Positions 1 to 7,987 of a stretch of DNA of 9,350 nt are shown here, piece by piece; the first letter of the stretch is position 1, and the number at the start of each line of letters is the position of its first letter. The position numbers and the translations under genes are program-made. Under the pieces are notes generated by a model that saw nothing but the letters and a program-made list of their open reading frames with translations, did not search any database and had not been told where the DNA came from. This DNA comes from Candidatus Poribacteria bacterium (GTDB taxonomy: Bacteria > Poribacteria > WGA-4E > WGA-3G), in the NCBI GenBank assembly GCA_009835515.1, contig VXXH01000618.1, positions 1 through 9,350 of the forward strand. The letters run 5' to 3'.

Positions 1-2
1 AG

Positions 3-620
3 CTTGAATCGGTGTGTATCGCTGTGGGTGATCTGCGTGAAAAAATATTACCAAACACATCCCAGTATTGGGCATTGGACACCTTGAAGACGCACGCGCT
101 CGCGCACCGCAGTGACCTGAAGTCCGTTCATTTAGAAGCGCAATTGACTGAAAGCGAACTCCGACTCGCAAAGGCAACAAACATCCCAGATCTGGGCGTT
201 GGTGCAATCGCCGAACGTAGTAGAAACGAGCGTGCATTCGGTGTAAAATTTTCAATTCTATTACCCCTGTTTGACCGGAATCGCGCCGAGATTAATGCCA
301 CAAAAGCCCAGCAGCGGGTAGACACTGCACAGATTAACAATTCCGAGAAGCAAATTGTTCGAGAGGTAATTGCAGCGTTTTTATCCACTAATACCGCGCG
401 AAAAATGATAGCGTTTTATGAGGGTGATTCACTGAAGTTGCTCAACGAAAACCTCAAATTAACACGGACCGCATACGAGTTAGGGGAAACAGAACTCTTA
501 GAGGTCATTTTGATGCAGAACGAGTTCATCAAAACACGATTTGCCTATTTTGACGCGCTCGCAGCATACCATAAGGCGTTCGCTGAACTTGAAGCCGCTG
601 TAGGTACGCCTCTCAACTGA
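3..620 (+). CDS. Outer-membrane efflux factor (TolC/CusC/CzcC family), C-terminal part, 5' truncated by window
   Basis: This is the last 205 residues of a TolC-type outer-membrane channel subunit, which would carry substrate from the periplasmic adaptor out of the cell. The frame is open to the window edge with no stop, so the gene begins upstream; the GTG at 12 is an internal Val codon, not a start. What remains looks like the second outer-membrane-efflux repeat. It has a helix rich in Ala/Glu/Leu, a strand segment followed by the hallmark PLFDRNRAEI turn near residue 90 of the fragment, then two long amphipathic helices ending in a YHKAFAELEAAVG-like terminus, as in CzcC-type proteins. The adaptor gene follows after 75 bases and the RND pump after that, which fixes its role as the outer component of the same tripartite system. 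The metal or drug exported cannot be told from this fragment. Confidence 0.9.
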   Translation, partial: LESVCIAVGDLREKILPNTSQYWALDTLKTHALAHRSDLKSVHLEAQLTESELRLAKATNIPDLGVGAIAERSRNERAFGVKFSILLPLFDRNRAEINATKAQQRVDTAQINNSEKQIVREVIAAFLSTNTARKMIAFYEGDSLKLLNENLKLTRTAYELGETELLEVILMQNEFIKTRFAYFDALAAYHKAFAELEAAVGTPLN

Positions 621-695
621 GAAGAGTAAAAACGCAACGAAGCAGTAACAGATACAAGTCCTGTCTTTAGTATTCTTAACAAAGGAAAAATTAAA

Positions 696-2582
696 ATGTC
701 CCGTTATTCTTACATCGCCCTATTTTTTCCAATTCTCGTTGTTGCAATAGGAAGCTCAATTGCGCTAAACCTCACGCTTACATTGACTTGGGCTCAAGAT
801 GCACATGTTCACGATGAGCAAGCTGGACACGCACACAGCCAAGAGAATACGGTGACACTCACCGATAAAGCAAAAGCCAATATCGGCTTGAAAACTGATG
901 AAGTCGATATTCGTGCGATTGAGACGGTTGTGTCCGTTCATGGAAATGTAATGGCGCATCCGAGACGGCAGGCGATTGTCACGCCAAGAATCGGCGGTAT
1001 TGTGAAGCGTATCCATTTCAGTGTTGGTGAAACCGTTAAAAAAGGCGATGTCCTACTTGAATTGGAAAGCCTTGACTTACAAATAGCGCAAATTGAGCTT
1101 ATTGAAGCAGCATCTCAACAGCAATCGCTTGTAGCCAAATTGACGAGACTGACAGAGGTTTTTGCTAAGCAAATTCGGAGGGAATTGCAAACACGACAGA
1201 TCGACTATTTGCAATCGCTCTCCGAACTACAGCAGCTGCAAACGACGGTCAAAAAACGTAAAGCCCTCGCCGGAACGCAGATTATCTCAGTGTTGGAACA
1301 GATGCGCGTTAGATTAGTCAAAGCCGACGTTGAACGCCAATTACGTCAGAACACACTCGATAGGACAAAACCCCTCGTGGAAAGGGGGGGTTCGGCACTG
1401 ATCGAACTTATCGAGAAACAAGCAGAATACAGAAAAGCGAAGAGTGAATTGACAGATGCAAAGCGACAATTCCAGATCCTTGGTATCAATGAACAGGCGT
1501 TGGAAAAGGTCCTTCGGGACAGCGAGGAGACACCAATCCTCTCACTACTGAATATAGATGAACCAGACAGTAGGGACGAGGTTACCTCGGCCCTACTGGA
1601 AAAATACGCCGTGCTCAGCAGGGAAGCAACAGCGTTGGTTGATGCGGAAGCGGCGTACGAACTCGCGGCTATCAAAGTTGCAGCAAACAAGCAACGTGCT
1701 CTGGCTGCTGGATTAACTGAAACGCTTCTGAAAACCTTGGCTGAAACCGGTTCAATCGCATTTTTTAATGATTTATCTACGGATATGTTGATTGAAAACT
1801 ACTTCGCATTTGTGGAAAGTTCGGAGGCATTTGAAGGCGTGCTTCAGTTAGAGGAAACACTGCGCAATGCTAACATTACCTTGAACAAAGTTCGACAGAA
1901 ACTTCAAGTGTCTGGACTTACACCTGATGATATTGATAAGGTTATTCAGACAAGTCAACCGTCCGATATATTCTATGTCAAGGCACCCGCTTCTGGGCAA
2001 ATTACGCAGCAGCACGTGACAGTCGGCACGACGGTTGAGAAGAGCGATGTCCTTTTCTCAATACTGGACACTGATATTGTCTGGGTTCAGGGGGAGGTTC
2101 ACGAAGACACACTTGCGTTAATTCAGGACAAATGGCAGATAGGCAGTGAGGTGCGTGTTCACGTCGCTGCTTACCCAGAAACAATTTACACCGGCAAGAT
2201 TTCTGGAATTTCGGATGTTGTGGAGCCAGAGGAACAGACCGTTCACTTTTGGTCAGAAATCGAAAATCCTGATTATCAGCTTAAACCCGGGATGTTTGCT
2301 GAACAGACAATTGTCCTCGAAAAAGGAGTCGATGTCTTGAGCGTTCCCTTGGAGGCAGTGATTGAAGACGGGGGTAGCCGGTTTGTTTTTGTTGAGTACG
2401 GTGCCACCTACACAAGGCATGAAATTGTAGTAGGTAACAAGGACGACCGGTACATAGAAGTCAGAGATGGTCTGCTTCCAGGTGAGCGTGTCGTTGTTCA
2501 AGGGACACACCAACTTATAAGTGCCTTAGCAACTGCCTCTCAAGTTGTTGCCCCGCAAGCGGGCGATGGACACGTCCACTAA
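696..2582 (+). CDS. RND efflux periplasmic adaptor (CusB/CzcB/HlyD-type membrane fusion protein), unusually long
   Basis: This 628-residue periplasmic adaptor would link the inner-membrane pump to the outer-membrane channel. A signal-like hydrophobic N-terminus (residues 7-31) ends near TWAQ-DA. The mature protein begins with a His-rich stretch (H37, H39, H45, H47) and its last residues are GDGHVH; His-rich termini are known in CzcB-type metal adaptors. The two halves of the lipoyl/biotinyl-like domain are visible at about 95-125 (PRIGGIVKRI, VGETVKKGDVLLELES) and 427-457 (APASGQI, VGTTVEKSDVLFSILD). Beta-barrel and membrane-proximal regions follow (about 460-605, including NPDYQLKPGMFAEQ and LLPGERVVVQG). 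Between the lipoyl halves lie about 300 mostly helical, charged, coiled-coil-like residues, far more than usual; CusB is about 400 residues in total. The ATG at 696 has AAAGGA at 681-686 upstream. The pump gene starts 22 bases after the stop, so the two are surely cotranscribed. Confidence 0.93.
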   Translation: MSRYSYIALFFPILVVAIGSSIALNLTLTLTWAQDAHVHDEQAGHAHSQENTVTLTDKAKANIGLKTDEVDIRAIETVVSVHGNVMAHPRRQAIVTPRIGGIVKRIHFSVGETVKKGDVLLELESLDLQIAQIELIEAASQQQSLVAKLTRLTEVFAKQIRRELQTRQIDYLQSLSELQQLQTTVKKRKALAGTQIISVLEQMRVRLVKADVERQLRQNTLDRTKPLVERGGSALIELIEKQAEYRKAKSELTDAKRQFQILGINEQALEKVLRDSEETPILSLLNIDEPDSRDEVTSALLEKYAVLSREATALVDAEAAYELAAIKVAANKQRALAAGLTETLLKTLAETGSIAFFNDLSTDMLIENYFAFVESSEAFEGVLQLEETLRNANITLNKVRQKLQVSGLTPDDIDKVIQTSQPSDIFYVKAPASGQITQQHVTVGTTVEKSDVLFSILDTDIVWVQGEVHEDTLALIQDKWQIGSEVRVHVAAYPETIYTGKISGISDVVEPEEQTVHFWSEIENPDYQLKPGMFAEQTIVLEKGVDVLSVPLEAVIEDGGSRFVFVEYGATYTRHEIVVGNKDDRYIEVRDGLLPGERVVVQGTHQLISALATASQVVAPQAGDGHVH

Positions 2583-2604
2583 AGCGTGTGGAGGATAAGA
2601 GTCA

Positions 2605-5600
2605 ATGTGGTCAAAAATCACCGAGGTTTCACTAAAAAACAGACTCCTCGTCATTGCTTGCACGATTGTAGCAATTATCATCGGTTTCAGGATGTTCCAA
2701 TCGGCACCGATCGATGTTTATCCTGATATCAACCCGCCACGTATTACAGTTTTGGCTGAGGCACACGGTTGGTCACCCGAGGAGATGGAAACTCTTGTCA
2801 CTTTACCGATTGAAAGCGCGATGAACGGCGCGCCGGATGTTACACGGGTAAGGTCTTCCTCGGCTATCGGGCTGTCGCTTGTTTTTGTCGAATTCGACTG
2901 GGGCATGGATATATTCCTCGCACGGCAAATGGTTTCTGAACGGCTTCAACTCGTCGCTCCGAATCTACCTGAGGGTGTTGAAGCCCCGATCATCTTACCG
3001 ACTTCTTCCCTTTTAGGCGAAATAATAGAATACGCCCTCGTTGATGAAACAGGGGAATTTGATGAGATGGAAATGCGGGATCTCGCTGATTGGGTTATTC
3101 GCTACCAGCTGCAATCGCAGGGGGGTATCGCTAATGTAATCAACATCGGCGGATACGTGAAACAATTTCAAGTTTTCGTCAATCCTGAGCGATTGATAAG
3201 TTATCACCTCTCACTCGAAGATGTTGCCACTGCACTTGAGAAGAGCAACGAAAACTCTGCAGGCGGTTTCCTTATCAAAGAGTCTCACGAATTGATGATC
3301 CGCGGGTTGGGACGGATTTCCACGGTTGCTGACATTGAAAACGTTGTCGTTGATGTGCGGGGATACGGCACACCGATTTTCGTTAAAGATATCGCGACAG
3401 TGAAAATTGGGTCGCTCCCTGAAATTCGGCGTGGTGCGGGGAGCCACAACGGCAAAGAAACCGTTTTAGGTAAAGTCGTCAAGCAACCCGGTATCAATAC
3501 GATAACCCTCAGTGACAAAGTGACTTCCGTATTGAAATCGCTTGAGCAATCAATGCCTGAAGGTATAAAGATTAAAGTCGAGTATGCGCAATCAGCCCTC
3601 ATTCACCGTGCCGTGGATACCGTTAAAGATGCTTTACGCGACGGCGCTATTCTCGTGGTTGTAATTTTGGTCATCTTCCTTTTTAACATACGCACTGCAT
3701 TGATTACCCTGACAGCAATCCCACTTTCACTAATTATAGCAGTTATCGCACTGCTTTCTCAGGGTGGCACCCTCAATATTATGACCCTCGCCGGTTTGGC
3801 AATTGCAGTGGGCATGGTGGTTGACGATGCTATTGTCTATGTCGAAAACATCTTTAGACGACTCCAAGAATATTTCCGCCGCCGTTATATGGGTGAAGAA
3901 CCTGACGAAACACCCGCAGAGGTGGTGACGCGCGCGAGCGATGAGATTCGGGCATCCATCGTTTTTGCGACGTTGATTATCATTCTTGTCTTCGTTCCAT
4001 TGTTCAGTCTCAGTGGTATGGAAGGCAGAATGTTCCGTCCACTCGGCTGGGCAGTTGTTATCTCAATGGCAGCCTCACTGCTCGTCGCCCTGACAGTGGT
4101 TCCCGTCCTAAGCGATTTGCTGTTGACCCGTTTCCGATGGCAGCGCATGAGAGAAGATTCAGAACCCACCCCTCCGAAAGAGAGTCCTATAGTTGTTTGG
4201 ATTAAAGGGGGGTATCGTCGGATGCTTGCGTTGATTATGCGTCTGCGTTGGGCGGTTGTTGCTTTGGCACTGTTATTGGTGGTGGTGACTGTAGCGGCAA
4301 TCCCGCGTTTGGGTCGCGAATTTTTGCCCGTCATGGATGAAGCGACATTTGTTATTAGTGTTTTTTCACCCCCAGGCACCTCGTTAGGAGAATCAACGCG
4401 TATCGGTAGAGAGATGGAAACGAGGCTCTTAACAATTCCTGAAGTGACAAGTGTTAGCAGCCGGACGGGCCGCGCAGAAGCCGACGAACACGCCCACGAT
4501 GTGAATACACACGAAATCCTTGTGAATTTTATTCCGCCCGATGCACGCGAAAAAACACGCGAAGCACTCCTCACGGAAGTACGCACGCTGTTATCGCCTG
4601 AAAACTTTCCGGGAGTCCTCGTATCTGTCGGTCAACCGATTCAGCATCGGCTCGACCATCTTTTGTCTGGTGTCAGCGCACAAGTGGCACTGAAATTGTT
4701 CGGACCAGACCTTGATACGCTTAGACAGAAAGCAGAGGAAATTGAAGCAGTCATTTCCGAGGTTGAAGGTGTAGCCGATTTACAGGTGGAACAGCAGGTA
4801 CAAGTGGAGCAGCTTCAAATCAAAGTTAAACGCCTTGAAGCGGCGCGCTACGGTTTACGGGTTGAAGACGTTACACATTTCGCAGAAACCGCATTCAAAG
4901 GCGAAACTGTCAGTCGGGTTATCCAAGGGCAACGTCAGTATGCGCTCCTTGTTCGGATGGATCCAACACTGATCAACACCGTTGAATCCATCGAAAACTT
5001 AGAACTCCGAACGCCTTCAGGGACATTTGTGCCGCTAAAACAGGTCGCCGATGTCGGTTTCGGCTACGGACCGAATACTATCAACCGCGAGAACGTTTCC
5101 CGGCGTATTGTCATTCAGTGCAACGTTCAAGACCGGGATCTTGGTAACTTTATAGCGGAGGTGCAGCAAGCAATTAAAGAGAAGATAGACCTACCTAAAG
5201 CGTATTTCCTCACCTACGGTGGACAGTTTGAGAGCCAACAAGCAGCACAAAGACGAATCCTGATTCAGACAGGCTTTGTTGTTATCGGTATCTGTGTTTT
5301 GCTGTTTCTGGCAATGGGTTCATTTCGGCTCTCACTGTTAGTGATGCTGAATCTACCGTTAGCGCTCATCGGTGGTGTTGTTAGTGTTTTCCTGACCGGC
5401 GGTGTGCTGAGTATCCCATCAATGGTGGGCTTCATTCTGCTGTTCGGCATCGCTGTACGAAATGGTATTATTTTGGTCACACACATTAATACGCTGCGTT
5501 CAGAAGGTATGTTGCTCTACGATGCGGTGATAAAAGGTGCTGAGGAGCGCATCAGTCCGGTGTTAATGACAGCCCTGACTACAGGGTTAGGGATGCTGCC

Positions 5601-5772
5601 ACTCGCGCTTGCCCACGGTTCAGGAGCAGAACTCCAGAAACCGCTTGCAATTGTCATCAGCGGTGGTATGATAACGGCTACGCTTTTGACGTTGCTGGTC
5701 TTGCCAGTCTTGTACTACATTGTCGAATTAAGCTGGGTAACGCGTTTTCAACGTGAAAGTGAAAAGTTGTAA
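2605..5772 (+). CDS. Inner-membrane RND efflux pump (CusA/CzcA-like, AcrB/AcrD/AcrF superfamily)
   Basis: This 1055-residue proton-driven antiporter is full length for the RND superfamily. It has TM1 near residues 13-31, a first periplasmic porter region, TM2-6 at about 345-505, TM7 near 540-560, a second porter region, and TM8-12 at about 885-1040. The stretch GGQFESQQAAQRR and the preceding GPNTINRENVSRRIVIQ are typical of the CusA/CzcA (heavy-metal) branch. The TM4 motif GMVVDDAIVYVEN carries the acidic pair D407-D408, matching AcrB, where CusA/CzcA types usually have a single Asp followed by Gly. TM10 carries R952 (AVRNGIIL) where AcrB has its relay Lys. By hand alignment the three CusA Met ligands are missing, with His (H685) at one site; a His/acidic cluster (D627, E628, H629, H631, D632, H636, E637) lies in the periplasmic part. 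The ATG at 2605 is preceded by GAGG at 2591-2594. Export of a divalent metal is inferred, not proven. Confidence 0.94.
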   Translation: MWSKITEVSLKNRLLVIACTIVAIIIGFRMFQSAPIDVYPDINPPRITVLAEAHGWSPEEMETLVTLPIESAMNGAPDVTRVRSSSAIGLSLVFVEFDWGMDIFLARQMVSERLQLVAPNLPEGVEAPIILPTSSLLGEIIEYALVDETGEFDEMEMRDLADWVIRYQLQSQGGIANVINIGGYVKQFQVFVNPERLISYHLSLEDVATALEKSNENSAGGFLIKESHELMIRGLGRISTVADIENVVVDVRGYGTPIFVKDIATVKIGSLPEIRRGAGSHNGKETVLGKVVKQPGINTITLSDKVTSVLKSLEQSMPEGIKIKVEYAQSALIHRAVDTVKDALRDGAILVVVILVIFLFNIRTALITLTAIPLSLIIAVIALLSQGGTLNIMTLAGLAIAVGMVVDDAIVYVENIFRRLQEYFRRRYMGEEPDETPAEVVTRASDEIRASIVFATLIIILVFVPLFSLSGMEGRMFRPLGWAVVISMAASLLVALTVVPVLSDLLLTRFRWQRMREDSEPTPPKESPIVVWIKGGYRRMLALIMRLRWAVVALALLLVVVTVAAIPRLGREFLPVMDEATFVISVFSPPGTSLGESTRIGREMETRLLTIPEVTSVSSRTGRAEADEHAHDVNTHEILVNFIPPDAREKTREALLTEVRTLLSPENFPGVLVSVGQPIQHRLDHLLSGVSAQVALKLFGPDLDTLRQKAEEIEAVISEVEGVADLQVEQQVQVEQLQIKVKRLEAARYGLRVEDVTHFAETAFKGETVSRVIQGQRQYALLVRMDPTLINTVESIENLELRTPSGTFVPLKQVADVGFGYGPNTINRENVSRRIVIQCNVQDRDLGNFIAEVQQAIKEKIDLPKAYFLTYGGQFESQQAAQRRILIQTGFVVIGICVLLFLAMGSFRLSLLVMLNLPLALIGGVVSVFLTGGVLSIPSMVGFILLFGIAVRNGIILVTHINTLRSEGMLLYDAVIKGAEERISPVLMTALTTGLGMLPLALAHGSGAELQKPLAIVISGGMITATLLTLLVLPVLYYIVELSWVTRFQRESEKL

Positions 5773-6034
5773 ATTATCTGACCCTTGTAAACTTCTTTGT
5801 GCCGCTTATCGTTTAGATTGTTAGATAATCAAACTCACGTTGTAAAGCGTAGAATTTTGATTTTTTCTAAAATTATGCACCCTTTTTACTGTGAGATCGC
5901 GTCATTAACAGTTAAATGGAAGTTATCGGATTGGACTCAGTGATTTTTTTTGAAACTTTTCTTCTCAAATGGTGTCTAATATAGATGAGATGTAAAACTT
6001 ATAGATTAAGGGTGAAAACCAGAAGGAGATCAGA
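5773..6034. other. A+T-rich intergenic region between pump gene and exported-protein gene
   Basis: No gene is visible in these 262 bases. An ATTATCT/AGATAAT inverted repeat lies at 5773-5779 and 5823-5829, but the 43-base loop and lack of a U tract make it a poor terminator. AATTTT/AAAATT at 5853-5858 and 5869-5874 is a weak A+T-only stem. A possible promoter for the next gene has TAATAT at 5977-5982, but the only TTGAAA (5950-5955) is 21 bases away, which is too far for a good sigma-70 promoter. A strong ribosome binding site (AGGAG, 6024-6028) precedes the next start. The size of the gap suggests that the downstream gene has its own transcription start. Confidence 0.5.
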
Positions 6035-6772
6035 ATGAAACGTACACATTTCTATTGGCTTACTTTTCTGGTGGTACTTCTATTTGTTGGAATAAGTATG
6101 GTAAGCATGGCTGAAGAGGCGGTTGTCTTGAAAATAGAGATTTCCGATGTTGTCAGTAACGCCGATGCGCGGCAGATTCGGCGATTGTTAGAACCGTGGG
6201 CGGATCCAAAGGACGTTACCTTCAGTACACCTGTTGATAAGCACGGCAGAAAGCGGCATTTCACGACCGTCGTGGAAATCAAAGCGAGACAAGGTGTCAC
6301 CAAGTACAGCGAAACACATACGTTTGATGTGTATAACATCATGCGGCAGCTTAACGATTCGCGCTTCCGGGGCCGCCACGGACTCGGCGGTGCCCGTGTC
6401 CTTAAAACCCATGCGACTATCCGAGGCAACATGTTTGCACATCCCGGCTTCGCCCGGAGTTACATCCGAAACGTTCCATCATGGCGACGCTGGCGGCCAG
6501 AAACCTCCAATATCCATCATGCGATGGTCACAGAGAATCAAGGACAGAACTTCGTTTTCGACGCGAACCCTGAGTTCGATCAACTCCGAACCGATGTTGG
6601 AACTACTGGTAAACCGGTTGAAGTACAGGGTATAGTCGCTGGATTTGACGGTCCCTATCCAATTATATCGGTGCAGAAGTACGATGTCGGCTATCACCTG
6701 AAGAACAACGCATCTGAAGCGGGAGAGGAAGCCAAGGAAAAGCCGACTTACGACTATCTTGAAAATCGGTAA
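6035..6772 (+). CDS. Exported protein of unknown function, possible ferredoxin-like (HMA-like) domain
   Basis: I do not recognise this 245-residue protein. It has a clear signal peptide: MKRTH, a hydrophobic core at residues 8-24, and a probable cleavage after SMA at about 26, so it should be periplasmic or secreted. Residues 30-130 show an apparent beta-alpha-beta-beta-alpha-beta order: VLKIEISDV, a helix SNADARQIRRLLEP, DVTFS, HFTTVVEIKA, a helix FDVYNIMRQL and VLKTHATIRG. This resembles heavy-metal-associated domains, but the CxxC positions read S41 and D44 and the protein has no cysteine. A middle part rich in Arg, Trp and His (about 131-165) is followed by a strand-rich segment VEVQGIVAGFDGPYP (195-209) that could be OB-like, and a charged tail. 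The ATG has an excellent AGGAG 6 bases upstream. It lies downstream of the efflux operon in the same direction, but a functional link is only a guess. The next gene converges on it, 9 bases away. Confidence 0.75.
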   Translation: MKRTHFYWLTFLVVLLFVGISMVSMAEEAVVLKIEISDVVSNADARQIRRLLEPWADPKDVTFSTPVDKHGRKRHFTTVVEIKARQGVTKYSETHTFDVYNIMRQLNDSRFRGRHGLGGARVLKTHATIRGNMFAHPGFARSYIRNVPSWRRWRPETSNIHHAMVTENQGQNFVFDANPEFDQLRTDVGTTGKPVEVQGIVAGFDGPYPIISVQKYDVGYHLKNNASEAGEEAKEKPTYDYLENR

Positions 6773-6777
6773 CGATT
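6764..6777. other. Small inverted repeat at the convergent gene junction
   Basis: AATCG-GTAA-CGATT forms a perfect 5-bp stem with a 4-base loop, overlapping the TAA stop of the exported-protein gene and lying just past the end of the threonine-synthase-like gene. Read on the - strand it is followed by TTTTC, so it could serve as a weak terminator for that gene. The stem is short and the T run minimal, so the role is uncertain. Confidence 0.25.
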
Positions 6778-6781
6778 CCCT

Positions 6782-7957
6782 TTATGCCTGATAGCCACCG
6801 GTATTAAATAAGACGACGCGTTCGGAAGGATCAATCATTTCGTTGGCGACGAGTTGTTTGAGTGCAGCGAGGGTTGCTGCACCTTCGGGACATGTCAAGA
6901 GTCCTTCGGTGGTAGGCAGCAGTTGCATTGCCTCACGGATAGCATCATCCGTGACGGCAATTGCGGCACCGTTGCTTTTACGAATCGCCTCTAAAATGAG
7001 GAAATCACCAATCGCTTGTGGCACGCGCAAACCGCTTGCAACGGTCTGTGCGTCCTGCCACGGTGTCGCTTCAGTCGCTCCTTCTTCCCACGCTTTCACA
7101 ATCGGTGCACAACCTTTGGATTGTACCGAGATAAAACGCGGTCTCTTTTCGCCGATCCACCTGATCGCCTCTAACTCTGCGAAACCTTTCCACATCCCGA
7201 CAATACCCGTACCGCCCCCAGTAGGGTAGATGATGACATCTGGGAGTTCCCAAGCAAACTGCTCCGCAAGTTCAAACCCCATCGTCTTTTTGCCTTCCAC
7301 GCGGTATGGTTCTTTGAGAGTTGACACGTCAAACCATCCTTCATCGGTCTTCCGTTCCGCGACAATTCTGCCAGCATCGTTGATCAAGCCATCAATCAAC
7401 GTGACATTTGCGCCCGCGAGTTGACACGTCTCTTTGTTGAAAGCGGGTGTATCCTGCGGCATAAAGATATGCGCAGTCATACCTGCGGCGGCGGCATAAA
7501 CCGCGAGGGCTGTAGCGGCATTGCCTGCAGACGGGATCGCCAGTTGCGTCAATCCGAGGGATTTCGCCTTCGATACTGCCATTGCTAAGCCGCGCGCCTT
7601 GAAACTACCCGTGGGCAATCGCGACTCGTCTTTCACCCATACCTCCGTGAGACCAAACCTTGCCCCCAATCTTTTCGCGTGGATGAGCGGTGTCATTGTC
7701 TCCCCAAGCGTTACGATGTCCTTCGGGTCAGATATAGGCAGGAGTTCACTATAACGCCAGAGTGATGCGGGTCTCGATAACAGGGCATCGCGGGTCCATG
7801 TCCGTGATAGTTGTTCAAGGGCGTAACGGGCAAGTAACGGTTTCCCGCAAGCCGTACAGACGTTCTGCGGTGCTGTGTGGGGATAGGTTTCACCACACTT
7901 ACTACATTCAAGGTCTTTTAATGTTTCGTTATGCGAAAGAGAGGGATGTTGGTCCAA
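6782..7957 (-). CDS. thrC: Threonine-synthase-like PLP enzyme (fold type II) with N-terminal zinc ribbon
   Basis: Threonine synthase converts O-phosphohomoserine to threonine in the cytoplasm using pyridoxal phosphate. The 391-residue protein starts with a four-cysteine ribbon (C18xxC21, C34xxC37), common in one branch of this family. It then has the PLP-lysine motif PTGSFKARG (K120), the substrate/cofactor loop PSAGNAA (142-148) and the phosphate-binding glycine loop PTGGGTG (245-251). The C-terminus is NTGGYQA, a variant of the family's usual NTG ending. The start is TTG at 7957, which codes Met as initiator: it is the only plausible start codon between the upstream stop and the zinc ribbon, and AGGA lies 7 bases before it. 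The gene begins 30 bases after the carbamoyltransferase gene and in the same frame, so the two are probably one operon. Related lyases or cysteate synthase share these motifs, so the exact reaction is likely rather than certain. Confidence 0.85.
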   Translation of the reverse strand: MDQHPSLSHNETLKDLECSKCGETYPHTAPQNVCTACGKPLLARYALEQLSRTWTRDALLSRPASLWRYSELLPISDPKDIVTLGETMTPLIHAKRLGARFGLTEVWVKDESRLPTGSFKARGLAMAVSKAKSLGLTQLAIPSAGNAATALAVYAAAAGMTAHIFMPQDTPAFNKETCQLAGANVTLIDGLINDAGRIVAERKTDEGWFDVSTLKEPYRVEGKKTMGFELAEQFAWELPDVIIYPTGGGTGIVGMWKGFAELEAIRWIGEKRPRFISVQSKGCAPIVKAWEEGATEATPWQDAQTVASGLRVPQAIGDFLILEAIRKSNGAAIAVTDDAIREAMQLLPTTEGLLTCPEGAATLAALKQLVANEMIDPSERVVLFNTGGYQA

Positions 7958-7961
7958 GAAA

Positions 7962-7969
7962 CTTTCCTT
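7962..7969 (-). promoter_or_regulatory. Ribosome binding site supporting the TTG start of the threonine-synthase-like gene
   Basis: AAGGAAAG on the - strand, with AGGA ending 7 bases before the TTG at 7957. No ATG or GTG lies in frame between the upstream TAA (7988-7990) and this codon, and the cysteine ribbon begins at residue 18. The site therefore decides the start. Confidence 0.7.
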
Positions 7970-7987
7970 GTTAGAATAGCGGCTGAA

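Noticed and set aside
3885..4586. A 233-codon open frame on the - strand inside the pump gene
   Set aside because: It lies wholly within the well-supported RND gene, its translation is rich in Ser, Thr and Arg with no recognisable domain, and no ribosome binding site or context supports it. It is a shadow of the coding strand.
5773..5829. Rho-independent terminator after the pump gene
   Set aside because: The ATTATCT/AGATAAT arms are A+T-rich, separated by 43 bases, and not followed by a T run.
6234..6635. A 133-codon open frame on the + strand within the exported-protein gene
   Set aside because: It overlaps a gene with a signal peptide and strong ribosome binding site, and its composition looks like an out-of-frame translation.
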